Source: Bacteroidota bacterium (GTDB lineage Bacteria > Bacteroidota > Bacteroidia > B-17B0 > Aurantibacillaceae). From it: a stretch of 35,917 bases of DNA. This document shows positions 16,453 to 23,883 of the stretch, piece by piece; position 1 is the stretch's first letter, and each line of letters opens with the position of its first letter. Location: the NCBI GenBank assembly GCA_025362395.1, contig JANYGK010000039.1, positions 1-35,917 of the forward strand. The letters run 5' to 3'. The translations under genes were made by a program, and so were the position numbers. The notes under the pieces were generated by a model, which was not told where the DNA came from, ran no database searches, and worked only from the letters and a program-made list of their open reading frames with translations.

Positions 16453-18819
16453 ATGCAAAAAATATACATATTATTTTTTCTTTTAATAACCCGAACCCTT
16501 CTTTCACAAGAAGAGCTGACGCAAACTATTCGCGGAACCGTTATTGATAAGCAAACACAAAGTCCTTTACCGGGTGCTGTGATAAGCATTGCCGGCACTA
16601 ATCCCATAAGAGCTGCATCTACCGATGCGGAAGGAAAATTCAGATTCGACTCTGTCGTGCTTGGAAGAAAACAATTAAAAATATCACTTATTTCTTACAA
16701 AGAAAAATCACAGACCGTTACCCTAAACAGCGGTAAAGAAACCGTTTTAAATATTGAATTGGAAGAAAGTGCCGTGCAGGGCCGGGAGGTAGTAGTAACA
16801 TCGGAAGTGGATAAAACAAAAACGAATAATAAAATGACTACGGTAAGCTCCCGCGTATTCAGCACTGAGGAAGCAAGCCGTTATGCCGGCAGCAGGGGCG
16901 ACCCCGCGCGTATGGCAGCTAACTATGCGGGGGTAAGTGGCGCCAACGACAGCCGTAACGATATTATTATCAGGGGAAATTCACCCCTGGGAATTCTGTG
17001 GCGCTTAAACGGCTTAGACATTCCTAACCCCAATCACTTTGGTAACCTTGGTTCTTCGGGCGGCCCTATCAGTATCTTAAATAATAATACATTAGATAAT
17101 TCCGATTTTTTAAGCGGCGCTTTCCCGGCAGACTACGGTAATGCCACGGCAGGTGTCTTTGATCTCAAAATGCGTTCGGGTAACAACGAAAAATATGAAT
17201 TTTTGGGTATGATTGGTTTTAACGGCTTCGAATTAGGAGCAGAAGGACCGTTTAATAAAAAGAAAAAGAACGGTTCCTTTATGATTAATTACCGTTACTC
17301 AACCTTAGCGGTTTTTAAATACATAGGACTCGATTTCGGCACGGGCAGTGCTGTTCCTCAATACCAAGACCTTACTTTTAAAACAGATTTTCCTACAAAA
17401 AAAGCGGGTAAGTTTTCGGTGTGGGGCATCGGTGGTTTAAGTTTTGTGGATCTTAAACAAAGTGATCAGTCAAAAGGAAATAACCTGTACGGATACAGCG
17501 GCCTTAATACGTCTTTTAAATCGAATGTGGGAGCAAGCGGCTTAGCACATACCTATTTATTGAACTCAAGCTCTTACATTAAAACAAACATCGGTATTTC
17601 GGGGCAGGGAAATATAATTACTGCCGATAGAGTGGATACAAGTAAGCATCCCGCAACCATAAGGCCTGATTACAGGAATACATCCTATACCATAAAATAT
17701 TCTGCCAATACAACTTATAACAAAAAATTTAATTCACGCAATTTCGTGAACGGCGGTTTTTATTTAGATCTGTATAATACGTCTTTTGTAGACAGTATCG
17801 ACAATGACGGTAAGGGTTTTGTGATACTCCGTAATTATAAAGGACAAACATTTTTAGGGCGCGGTTTTATAGAATGGAAACATTCCTTTAATGAAAAACT
17901 GTCACTCAATACAGGATTTACTTACCAATATTTAGTGTTAAACAGATCGAGTGCGCCGGAACCCAGATTAGGATTAAAATATGAATTCAGTAAAAAACAA
18001 TCGGTAAGCTTTGGAGCAGGCCTGCATAGCCAAGTGCAACCTTTGTATATTTATTTTGCAACGTCAAATTTAGGAAATGGCAACATCCGGGAAACCAACC
18101 GCAATTTAGATTTTACAAGGGCTGTGCACGCGGTTGTGGCATACGATGTAAACCTATTTAACAGCGTCCGCATTAAAGCAGAGGCTTATTATCAATATTT
18201 GTACAGTATCCCAATTAAATCGTATCCTAATTATTTCAGTACCGTTAATTTAGGTGCCGACTTTAACAGTCCCAATGTAGACAGTTTGGTAAGTAAAGGA
18301 ACAGGTGATAATTACGGAATAGAACTGACACTCGAAAAATTTTACAGCAAAGGCTATTACTTTTTAGTAACTGCTTCACTCTTTGAAAGCAAATACCGCG
18401 CAAGCGATAACGCATACCGCAATACTGCTTTTAACGGGAACTATGTATTTAATGCATTGGCAGGAAAAGAATTTAAAATTAAAGAAAAACATATTTTGGC
18501 TTTAGACGTTAAAGTAACTTATGCCGGTGGAAAGCGTTACGTACCAATTAATGTGGCAGCATCTATACTGTCACAAAGCGAAGTGCGCGATGGTACATTC
18601 GCGTATAATTATCAATACGACCCTTACTTTAGGATAGATATTAAACCATCTTATAAATTAAATACCAAACGTTTTACACATGAAATAAGTGTGGATATTC
18701 AAAATGTGACACGGCATAATAATATTTTTCAGCAGGAATACGATCTTAATACGCAAGCCGTTAAAACAGATTACCAACTAAAGTTCTTTGTTATTCCCCA
18801 ATATAGGTTAACGTTTTAG
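16453..18819 (+). CDS. TonB-dependent outer-membrane receptor with CarboxypepD_reg-like domain
   Basis: The 788-aa protein has a signal peptide (MQKIYILFFLLITRTLLSQ). Residues about 25-105 form the carboxypeptidase regulatory-like (Ig-like) domain: IRGTVIDKQTQSPLPGAVISI and TDAEGKFRFDSV. A TonB plug follows (about 110-235), with IIIRGNSPLGILWRLNGLDIPNPNHFG and GAFPADYGNATAGVFDLKMRS. The rest is a beta-barrel ending in RLTF, with a terminal aromatic as usual. It imports a large ligand across the outer membrane using TonB energy. No SusD-like partner follows, so it is not a classic glycan pair; the ligand is unknown. The ATG at 16453 is chosen because the upstream TTG overlaps the promoter. Repeat copies lie on both sides of the block it heads. 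Confidence 0.93.
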   Translation: MQKIYILFFLLITRTLLSQEELTQTIRGTVIDKQTQSPLPGAVISIAGTNPIRAASTDAEGKFRFDSVVLGRKQLKISLISYKEKSQTVTLNSGKETVLNIELEESAVQGREVVVTSEVDKTKTNNKMTTVSSRVFSTEEASRYAGSRGDPARMAANYAGVSGANDSRNDIIIRGNSPLGILWRLNGLDIPNPNHFGNLGSSGGPISILNNNTLDNSDFLSGAFPADYGNATAGVFDLKMRSGNNEKYEFLGMIGFNGFELGAEGPFNKKKKNGSFMINYRYSTLAVFKYIGLDFGTGSAVPQYQDLTFKTDFPTKKAGKFSVWGIGGLSFVDLKQSDQSKGNNLYGYSGLNTSFKSNVGASGLAHTYLLNSSSYIKTNIGISGQGNIITADRVDTSKHPATIRPDYRNTSYTIKYSANTTYNKKFNSRNFVNGGFYLDLYNTSFVDSIDNDGKGFVILRNYKGQTFLGRGFIEWKHSFNEKLSLNTGFTYQYLVLNRSSAPEPRLGLKYEFSKKQSVSFGAGLHSQVQPLYIYFATSNLGNGNIRETNRNLDFTRAVHAVVAYDVNLFNSVRIKAEAYYQYLYSIPIKSYPNYFSTVNLGADFNSPNVDSLVSKGTGDNYGIELTLEKFYSKGYYFLVTASLFESKYRASDNAYRNTAFNGNYVFNALAGKEFKIKEKHILALDVKVTYAGGKRYVPINVAASILSQSEVRDGTFAYNYQYDPYFRIDIKPSYKLNTKRFTHEISVDIQNVTRHNNIFQQEYDLNTQAVKTDYQLKFFVIPQYRLTF

Positions 18820-18890
18820 ATAGTTCTTAATATAATGTAACGGTATATTATCAGGTATAACTACATTAAACTTTTTAAACGTAAAAGTGT

Positions 18891-18898
18891 TAACTTTG
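18891..18898 (+). promoter_or_regulatory. -7 promoter element TAACTTTG
   Basis: Exact TAnnTTTG match 41 bases before the thioredoxin ATG at 18940. Confidence 0.55.
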
Positions 18899-18939
18899 AA
18901 TAATAGTCAATGTCAATCATCATAAAAAAATAAAATGCC

Positions 18940-19257
18940 ATGTTACAAACAAGTACAGATACTGATTTTGAAAATCTTATAAAATCAAATAATAAAGTAG
19001 TAGTAAAGTATTTTGCCGACTGGTGCGGATCCTGTAAATTATTTTCGCCAAAATTTAAACGCCATGCAAGCCATGAAGATAATGCCGATGTATTATTTTT
19101 AGATGTAAATGCCGAGGAGAATGAGACTGCGCGTAAGCTTGGCGGGGTTGATAATTTGCCGTTTATAGCCACCTTCAAAAACGGAATATTATTTGAGGGT
19201 TCAGCAACAAGCAAAGAAGAGTATTTACAAAAAATGATAGAGGATCTAAGAAAATAA
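18940..19257 (+). CDS. Thioredoxin family protein
   Basis: The 105-aa protein has the thioredoxin active site WCGSCK (about residues 28-33) and the cis-proline loop NLPFIATFKNG near residue 80. There is no signal peptide, so it is a cytoplasmic disulfide reductase. The CGSC centre differs from the CGPC of main thioredoxins, which usually alters redox potential. The DUF6952-like gene follows, with a large hairpin between them. In other Bacteroidota I recall a thioredoxin next to this small protein, often with a peroxiredoxin; none is present here. It has its own promoter at 18891. Confidence 0.9.
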   Translation: MLQTSTDTDFENLIKSNNKVVVKYFADWCGSCKLFSPKFKRHASHEDNADVLFLDVNAEENETARKLGGVDNLPFIATFKNGILFEGSATSKEEYLQKMIEDLRK

Positions 19258-19269
19258 AATATTTTAAAT

Positions 19270-19317
19270 CACATAGGCACATAGAAAACATAGTTTAAAA
19301 ATCTATGTGCCTATGTG
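19270..19317. repeat. 16-bp perfect inverted repeat between thioredoxin and DUF6952 genes
   Basis: CACATAGGCACATAGA (19270-19285) pairs perfectly with TCTATGTGCCTATGTG (19302-19317) across a 16-nt AT-rich loop. It begins 12 bases after the thioredoxin stop and ends 19 bases before the next ATG. There is no T tract after the stem. Each arm itself contains a near-repeat (CACATAG twice). Confidence 0.75.
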
Positions 19318-19336
19318 GTTAAATAAACTAACACAA

Positions 19337-19579
19337 ATGAAGATACCTGCCATAAAAAAATTAGTTGAAACCTATAATCTGGCTCAATTACAGGAAGCAG
19401 AAGCCGCTTTATTAGAAGAACAAAAACCGGCCATTGATGTGGAAGGCGATGATGAAGGTGAACAACTGACGCATATTTTAGCATCCATTTATATTAAAGA
19501 TAAAATGGAGCATCACGGTACAGCTTTCAATCAAGCTCTTCGTGATTTTAGTCAAAGAGTGAGAAACAGTATCGGGTAA
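19337..19579 (+). CDS. Small acidic protein, DUF6952-like, 80 aa
   Basis: The start is the ATG at 19337 (MKIPAIKKLVETYNLAQLQ). The frame runs up to a GTG at 19307, which lies inside the inverted repeat and is unlikely. The protein is predicted helical, with an acidic centre (DVEGDDEGEQLTHILASIYI) and a basic C-terminus (FSQRVRNSIG). It resembles the small Bacteroidota family that I recall as DUF6952 and that occurs next to thioredoxin or peroxiredoxin genes; the name is from memory and should be treated as likely, not certain. The function is unknown. The stop codon touches a 10-bp inverted repeat (19579-19636). Confidence 0.8.
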   Translation: MKIPAIKKLVETYNLAQLQEAEAALLEEQKPAIDVEGDDEGEQLTHILASIYIKDKMEHHGTAFNQALRDFSQRVRNSIG

Positions 19580-19655
19580 TCTCATTACTGATTGGGTTAT
19601 CCTGAACCCGTTAAAGAATCCTTCGGGTAATGAGATGCTGAAACGAGTTCAGCAT
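19579..19655. repeat. Two consecutive hairpins after the DUF6952-like gene
   Basis: ATCTCATTAC (19579-19588) and GTAATGAGAT (19627-19636) form a perfect 10-bp stem that encloses GGGTT/AACCC (19594-19609). A second hairpin, ATGCTGAA/TTCAGCAT (19635-19655, 5-nt loop), begins where the first ends and overlaps its last two bases. The second matches the dyad at 16143-16163 in opposite orientation. The first stem begins in the stop codon. These probably end the transcript or stabilise it, though no U tract follows. The rest of the 326-base gap up to 19905 holds repeat copy 2 and no gene. Confidence 0.6.
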
Positions 19656-19710
19656 GACGACCTCAATAGAGGGTTCGAAAGTACTGGTACGGATACATTA
19701 GGCCGGTAGC

Positions 19711-19848
19711 GTCTCTCATAAATTGGTAATAGTGTGCGCTGTTTTGGACGAACGGTGCGAACTGTAAGCCTGCAAAGAAAGAGCGGGGTCGCTTACAGTT
19801 GGTGTTCGTCCTTGAATTTTTGTTTCTTTTTGTTCAAGCAAAAAGAAA
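19711..19848 (-). repeat. Structured dispersed repeat, copy 2
   Basis: This is the reverse-complement partner of 16188-16319. Read on the minus strand, stem A is TTTCTTTTTG/CAAAAAGAAA (19823-19848), one pair longer than in copy 1, with the same CTTGAA loop and TTCAAG partner. Stem B is GGACGAAC/GTTCGTCC (arms at 19804-19811 and 19746-19753). Stem C is AACTGTAAGC/GCTTACAGTT (arms at 19791-19800 and 19760-19769), perfect over 10 bp. Changes relative to copy 1 keep pairing in stems A, B and C. It lies 58 bases behind the S41 peptidase stop, in sense orientation to that gene. Confidence 0.8.
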
Positions 19849-19905
19849 TAAGAAGATCAAAATATTACAAATCTGTTTTTTTTATCAAATTAGTCTATAA
19901 ACATA

Positions 19906-21342
19906 TTATTTAATCAACTCTTTTACCTTACGCATATCCAGATCCATCGCCTCCAGCACATCTTCTTTAGTATAAAATGTAGAATAATCAGGCATTAAGC
20001 CATGGCCGTTATTCTCAACATTAAGATCATGGTATATATGATAAAACGGTACAAAAATCCGTACATGAGTATGAGGCATATATAGAGTTCCGTTAATAAT
20101 TGCGTTACTTCCCGCAATGTTTCCGCCGGTTTCTTCGCCAATAACAGTGGCGTTGGCTTTATACTTTAAATACGTTGCGGCAATACAGCTCATCGAAAAA
20201 GATTTTCCGTTAATCAGTACAAATACATTTCCTTTAAACGCATTCCTATGCTTAGGTATTCCGAAAAAGTAATGTTTAAGTCTTCCGTTCTTTATTTTTT
20301 CAGGCATAAAAAAAGTAAACAATAAAGGGGTTATCCGTGTACCGAAATTCATTTTTAATTTAGGATTAAACACCAACAAATTTGCTTTCCTGTCAAAAGA
20401 GGCCTTAAACCGTTTATGAATTAAATAAGATAAAAAATTGATGCCGTCATTGATTTGCCCGCCACCGTTATCTCTTAGGTCTATCACAACGTTTTCAATA
20501 TGTTTATCTTTAATGTCTTTAAAAGTCCGTCTGAAAAATCGTTTCCAATGCCTTCCCGAAAAAGCGTTAATGCCAATTACGGCAATGGGCTTTGTATAAT
20601 CGATTACCGAATAACGACATGTTTTTATTTTTTGAATGTAAATTATAGAATCTTTTTTAGGTAAAATCAATGTGTCTTTTAAAGAAGAGATCGCATTAAG
20701 CTTACACGTATAAACAGCGCCTGTATTGTTTTTCAGTTTAACAGTGTATAAAGGCTTAAATCCGTAACAAAACGAATAATAATACTTGAACCATTCATAT
20801 TTAATTCCCCCTTTTTTATAGGTTTCATTATAACCGTCGGTTGTAAAAACAGAAAACAGGGTTTTTAATACTGTATCTAAAGGATGCCCGTCAATGCTGA
20901 TAATTTCATCGCCTGCTTTTATAGTTGAGTCGTTTGATAAATTATTGATAACGATCATTTTTTTATTGTTCAACAAAAAAGTATTAAGCGGTAAAATGGG
21001 CCGGCTAAGCTTTTCAACTGTTTTTACATACGCTTTTGAGGCAGCTACGTCTGTATGTCCGCAGCCTATTTTGGCAACAATTTGTTTCAGGTAAAACCTA
21101 ACCTGCATTTCATTCAGGGGTTTGATGATTTTTAATTTTATTGCTTCAATAAAGGCATGTAAAGAGTCTTTTGAAATGTAGCGGTACGGATCAGGGTGAA
21201 ATTTCAGAAGGTATTTTTCCGTATAATTAATATCTTGTAAAACTTCTTCAACAGAATACGTTTTTTGAATGTCAAATTTTTTATGTTGCGCTGTACAGCT
21301 AAAGCAGGTAATAAGAAGAATCAGGCAACAATAGAACTTCAT
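19906..21342 (-). CDS. S41-family (C-terminal processing-like) peptidase, probable lipoprotein
   Basis: The 478-aa protein begins MKFYCCLILLITCFSC, a signal peptide ending in a probable lipobox Cys16, so it is likely anchored outside the inner membrane. A PDZ-like segment lies near 125-155 (KAGDEIISIDGHPLDTVL). The S41 core runs from about 235 to 420: NVVIDLRDNGGGQIND (284-299), VLINGKSFSMSCIAATYLK with the candidate nucleophile Ser383, and GEETGGNIAGSNA. The general-base Lys of CtpA-type enzymes is not obvious, which fits the GEETGG subgroup. Its ATG lies 3 bases after the gldC stop, so the two genes are co-transcribed and probably coupled. Substrate unknown. Repeat copy 2 follows the gene. 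Confidence 0.87.
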   Translation of the reverse strand: MKFYCCLILLITCFSCTAQHKKFDIQKTYSVEEVLQDINYTEKYLLKFHPDPYRYISKDSLHAFIEAIKLKIIKPLNEMQVRFYLKQIVAKIGCGHTDVAASKAYVKTVEKLSRPILPLNTFLLNNKKMIVINNLSNDSTIKAGDEIISIDGHPLDTVLKTLFSVFTTDGYNETYKKGGIKYEWFKYYYSFCYGFKPLYTVKLKNNTGAVYTCKLNAISSLKDTLILPKKDSIIYIQKIKTCRYSVIDYTKPIAVIGINAFSGRHWKRFFRRTFKDIKDKHIENVVIDLRDNGGGQINDGINFLSYLIHKRFKASFDRKANLLVFNPKLKMNFGTRITPLLFTFFMPEKIKNGRLKHYFFGIPKHRNAFKGNVFVLINGKSFSMSCIAATYLKYKANATVIGEETGGNIAGSNAIINGTLYMPHTHVRIFVPFYHIYHDLNVENNGHGLMPDYSTFYTKEDVLEAMDLDMRKVKELIK

Positions 21343-21345
21343 GTT

Positions 21346-21675
21346 TTAATCTTTAGCTAAAACACCCATTCTTTTACCAAGCACGCTCATATACTCCCGA
21401 ATGTCTTTTACAGTAGCTTCATCATTGGTAGCCCGTAAATATGTATCGGTAAGCGTTACAATATTCTGATGAAAAAATTTTTTCATCTCATCAATGCTCA
21501 TTTCCTTTGTCCAAAGGTCAATACGCATCGTATTATTTTCTTTTTCATCCCAAAGCGCCAACATAATGCTTTTGCAAGAGCTTCCTTCCTTAGCATCGGG
21601 AGCTTCCCACTCTATAGTATGCGGTAATTGATTTTCATCAACAGTAACTTTAAATTTTATTTCAGATGTCGTCAT
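21346..21675 (-). CDS. gldC: Gliding motility-associated protein GldC
   Basis: The protein has the GldC pattern: TSEIKFKVTVDENQLPHTIEWEA, then KSIMLALWDEKENNTMRIDLWTKEM and IDEMKKFFHQ. In Flavobacterium, GldC is needed for full gliding but is not a core secretion component; its biochemical role is not known. I choose the ATG at 21675 (109 aa), which matches family N-termini and follows GAAGGAAC; the frame extends up to an ATG at 21711, giving 121 aa. There is no signal peptide, so it is cytoplasmic. The S41 peptidase gene follows after 3 bases. Presence of GldC agrees with the T9SS-sorted protein at 12257, but GldC also occurs in non-gliding relatives. Confidence 0.9.
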   Translation of the reverse strand: MTTSEIKFKVTVDENQLPHTIEWEAPDAKEGSSCKSIMLALWDEKENNTMRIDLWTKEMSIDEMKKFFHQNIVTLTDTYLRATNDEATVKDIREYMSVLGKRMGVLAKD

Positions 21676-21833
21676 AGTTGTTCCTTCATTATATCGATCT
21701 TCATTATACATTCCTTTAAACGGTAATATTTATAAATAGGACTCGGGTTGTTTATTCTTAAATTGATTTTAAATTTTCGCTAATTTAATTAAAATTTTAG
21801 CTTTAAAACGCTAATTAAACTCAATAATACTAA

Positions 21834-21841
21834 TACATTTG
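21834..21841 (+). promoter_or_regulatory. -7 promoter element TACATTTG of the RlmI-like gene
   Basis: Exact TAnnTTTG match ending 4 bases before the ATG at 21846, so the transcript would be leaderless or nearly so, if the ATG is the true start. Confidence 0.5.
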
Positions 21842-21845
21842 TAAC

Positions 21846-23030
21846 ATGATCCAATATCCTAAAATGACTTTGCAAAACGGCAAAGAATTACCTGTACTAC
21901 GCTTCCATCCCTGGATATTTTCTGGCGCTATTAAGCACCAGGACGGTGATTTAAAGGATGGGGATATAGTGGAAGTATATTCTGCCAAGGAACAGTTTTT
22001 GGGAATGGCCCAATATCAAAAAGGGAGTATTACGGGCCGTATTATTTCTTTCAGTAAACAACAAATTAATGTTGATTTTTGGGTTAAGAAAATACAACGC
22101 GCTTTTGATTACAGAAAATTTTTGAATTTAGAAGGTAACCCTCAAACCAATGTTTACCGATTGGTTTTTGGAGAAGGAGACGGTGCCCCCGGTTTAATTA
22201 TGGATTATTATGACGGACATGTTGTGTTACAGGCACATAGCATCGGTATGCATTTATGCAGGAAAGATATTGCAGAAGCATTGCAACATGTATATAAACA
22301 GCAACTGAAATCAGTTTATGATAAAAGTTCGGAAACGCTGCCTAATACTTATTCAACGGGTTTAGCAAACGAATATTTATACGGAAGCTGCAATGAGGAG
22401 TTAATTGTTTTGGAAAATAACGTTAAGTTTTATATTGATTTTATAAACGGACAAAAAACAGGTTTCTTTATCGATCAGCGTGAAAACAGGAGTCTGTTAG
22501 GGCAGTATAGTAAAGATAAACGCGTATTAAATACCTTTTCTTATACGGGAGGCTTTTCCATATATGCCGCAAAATTTGGTTGTGAAACGGTTCATTCGGT
22601 AGATTCAAGCGCTAAGGCAATTGACCTGTGTCATAAGAATGCGATCCTGAATAATGTAACCAATCATGAAGGCTTTGCCGCTGATACTTTTGATTATTTA
22701 AAAGACCACGGTAAAAATTATGATGTTATTATTTTAGATCCCCCCGCATTTGCTAAAAGCAGGGATGTGTCGCATAATGCCGTAATAGGCTATAAGCGCT
22801 TAAACCAAATGGCTTTGCAAAATATTAAAAAAGGCGGCATCTTATTTACGTTCTCCTGTTCGGGAGTTATTGATAAAAAATTGTTTTATAATACAGTAAC
22901 CGCTGCCGCTATCGAATCCAGAAGAAATTTAAAATTATTACACACAGTGTCTCAACCGGCCGATCATACCATTGTGCCTAATTTCCCTGAAGGTGAATAT
23001 TTAAAAGGATTGGTATTTTATGTAGAGTAG
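21846..23030 (+). CDS. rlmI: Class I SAM-dependent rRNA methyltransferase (RlmI-like)
   Basis: The 394-aa protein matches the RlmI layout (396 aa in E. coli). An N-terminal PUA domain (HPWIFSGAIK at about 22-31) is followed by a central domain with FGEGDGAPGLIMDYYDGHVVLQ, then the Rossmann methyltransferase with GQKTGFFIDQRENR, LNTFSYTGGFSIYAAKFG (SAM motif I), VDSSAKAID, and DVIILDPPAFAKSR (motif IV DPPAF). RlmI makes 5-methylcytosine in 23S rRNA; that target is inferred from family. FSCSG, the region that holds the catalytic Cys in related enzymes, is near residue 337. The promoter lies directly against the ATG. The desaturase-like gene follows after 57 bases. Confidence 0.93.
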   Translation: MIQYPKMTLQNGKELPVLRFHPWIFSGAIKHQDGDLKDGDIVEVYSAKEQFLGMAQYQKGSITGRIISFSKQQINVDFWVKKIQRAFDYRKFLNLEGNPQTNVYRLVFGEGDGAPGLIMDYYDGHVVLQAHSIGMHLCRKDIAEALQHVYKQQLKSVYDKSSETLPNTYSTGLANEYLYGSCNEELIVLENNVKFYIDFINGQKTGFFIDQRENRSLLGQYSKDKRVLNTFSYTGGFSIYAAKFGCETVHSVDSSAKAIDLCHKNAILNNVTNHEGFAADTFDYLKDHGKNYDVIILDPPAFAKSRDVSHNAVIGYKRLNQMALQNIKKGGILFTFSCSGVIDKKLFYNTVTAAAIESRRNLKLLHTVSQPADHTIVPNFPEGEYLKGLVFYVE

Positions 23031-23087
23031 ACTCAAATTGAAATAAATGATTATCTTTTAAAGGAATTGTTTCTCGCAAAAATTAAA

Positions 23088-23882
23088 ATGAATAATCTCC
23101 CAACAATTAAAGAACTTGGTTTAGATCTGTTATATCTAAGCCCTTTTCAAAAATTTTGGACTCTTATAAAGCCGTTTATATTTTCGGGATTATTTTTTCT
23201 ATTTGCAATATATCACCTATGGATCCCTGCCATACTTTCAGTCGTCTTATTACTCTTTACAACATATGTTTCAACATCGCATGATCTGGTACATATGAAT
23301 TTAGGCTTAAAAAGAAAGGTTAATACGGTGTTGTTAACAATTATTGAAATGCTGGTTTTAAGAAGCGGGCATACTTTTAAAATAGCACACCTTAATCATC
23401 ACAAATGTTTTCCTCACAAAGAGGACATTGAAGGAGAAGCTGCGCATATGTCTTTTTTGAGAACTATTATAGAAGGCCCCATTTACCATTTTAAATTATA
23501 TGGTTGGGCATGGAAAAAAGCGGTATGCAGGGATAAAGTTTGGCTGATACTAGAAGCGTTGTGGTTTGTAATAATTATTACTTTAAGCATTGTTATTTTC
23601 CCTAAAACCCCCATATTATTTTTTTACGTTTGCTTAGTAATAGCAGGGAGCTGGACGTATCCTTTATTTACGGTTTACATTCCGCATAATGCAAAAGAAG
23701 AGAATCCCCTGTTTCAAACAAAGGCGTTTAGAGGTGTGCTGATCAGCACTTTATTTGCGCAGCATAATTATCATCTAGAGCATCATTTGTACCCTATGGT
23801 GCCTCATCAAAATTGGTTAAAGTTATCAAAGCGTCTGGACCCTTATTTTAATAAACTTGGTGTAAAATTTATAAAGATATAG
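23088..23882 (+). CDS. Fatty acid desaturase-superfamily membrane enzyme
   Basis: Translated from the ATG at 23088 (264 aa); the upstream TTG at 23067 is less likely. All three histidine boxes of the diiron membrane desaturase/hydroxylase superfamily are present: HDLVH (65-69), HLNHH (101-105) and HNYHLEHH (226-233). Hydrophobic segments lie at about 28-62, 78-92, 158-172 and 176-198. The enzyme would act on a lipid, fatty acid, sterol or carotenoid in the inner membrane. The GHTFKIAHLNHH and HLEHHLYPMVP context recalls carotenoid-hydroxylase-like members, but I cannot fix the substrate. The next membrane protein begins 1 base after the stop, so the two are tightly coupled and likely work together. 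Confidence 0.88.
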   Translation: MNNLPTIKELGLDLLYLSPFQKFWTLIKPFIFSGLFFLFAIYHLWIPAILSVVLLLFTTYVSTSHDLVHMNLGLKRKVNTVLLTIIEMLVLRSGHTFKIAHLNHHKCFPHKEDIEGEAAHMSFLRTIIEGPIYHFKLYGWAWKKAVCRDKVWLILEALWFVIIITLSIVIFPKTPILFFYVCLVIAGSWTYPLFTVYIPHNAKEENPLFQTKAFRGVLISTLFAQHNYHLEHHLYPMVPHQNWLKLSKRLDPYFNKLGVKFIKI

Positions 23883-23883
23883 T

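Noticed and set aside
16157-16547. Overlapping ORFs on both strands (minus 16157-16378, plus 16320-16547)
   Set aside because: They lie in the structured repeat and its flank, encode no recognisable protein, and the plus-strand one runs into the TonB receptor gene in another frame.
19660-19690. GGTTCGAAA segment resembling a tRNA T loop
   Set aside because: No paired T stem, acceptor stem or anticodon arm can be placed around it.
16018-19905. A complete mobile element bounded by the inverted repeats
   Set aside because: There is no transposase, integrase or target-site duplication visible, and the repeat copies have diverged.
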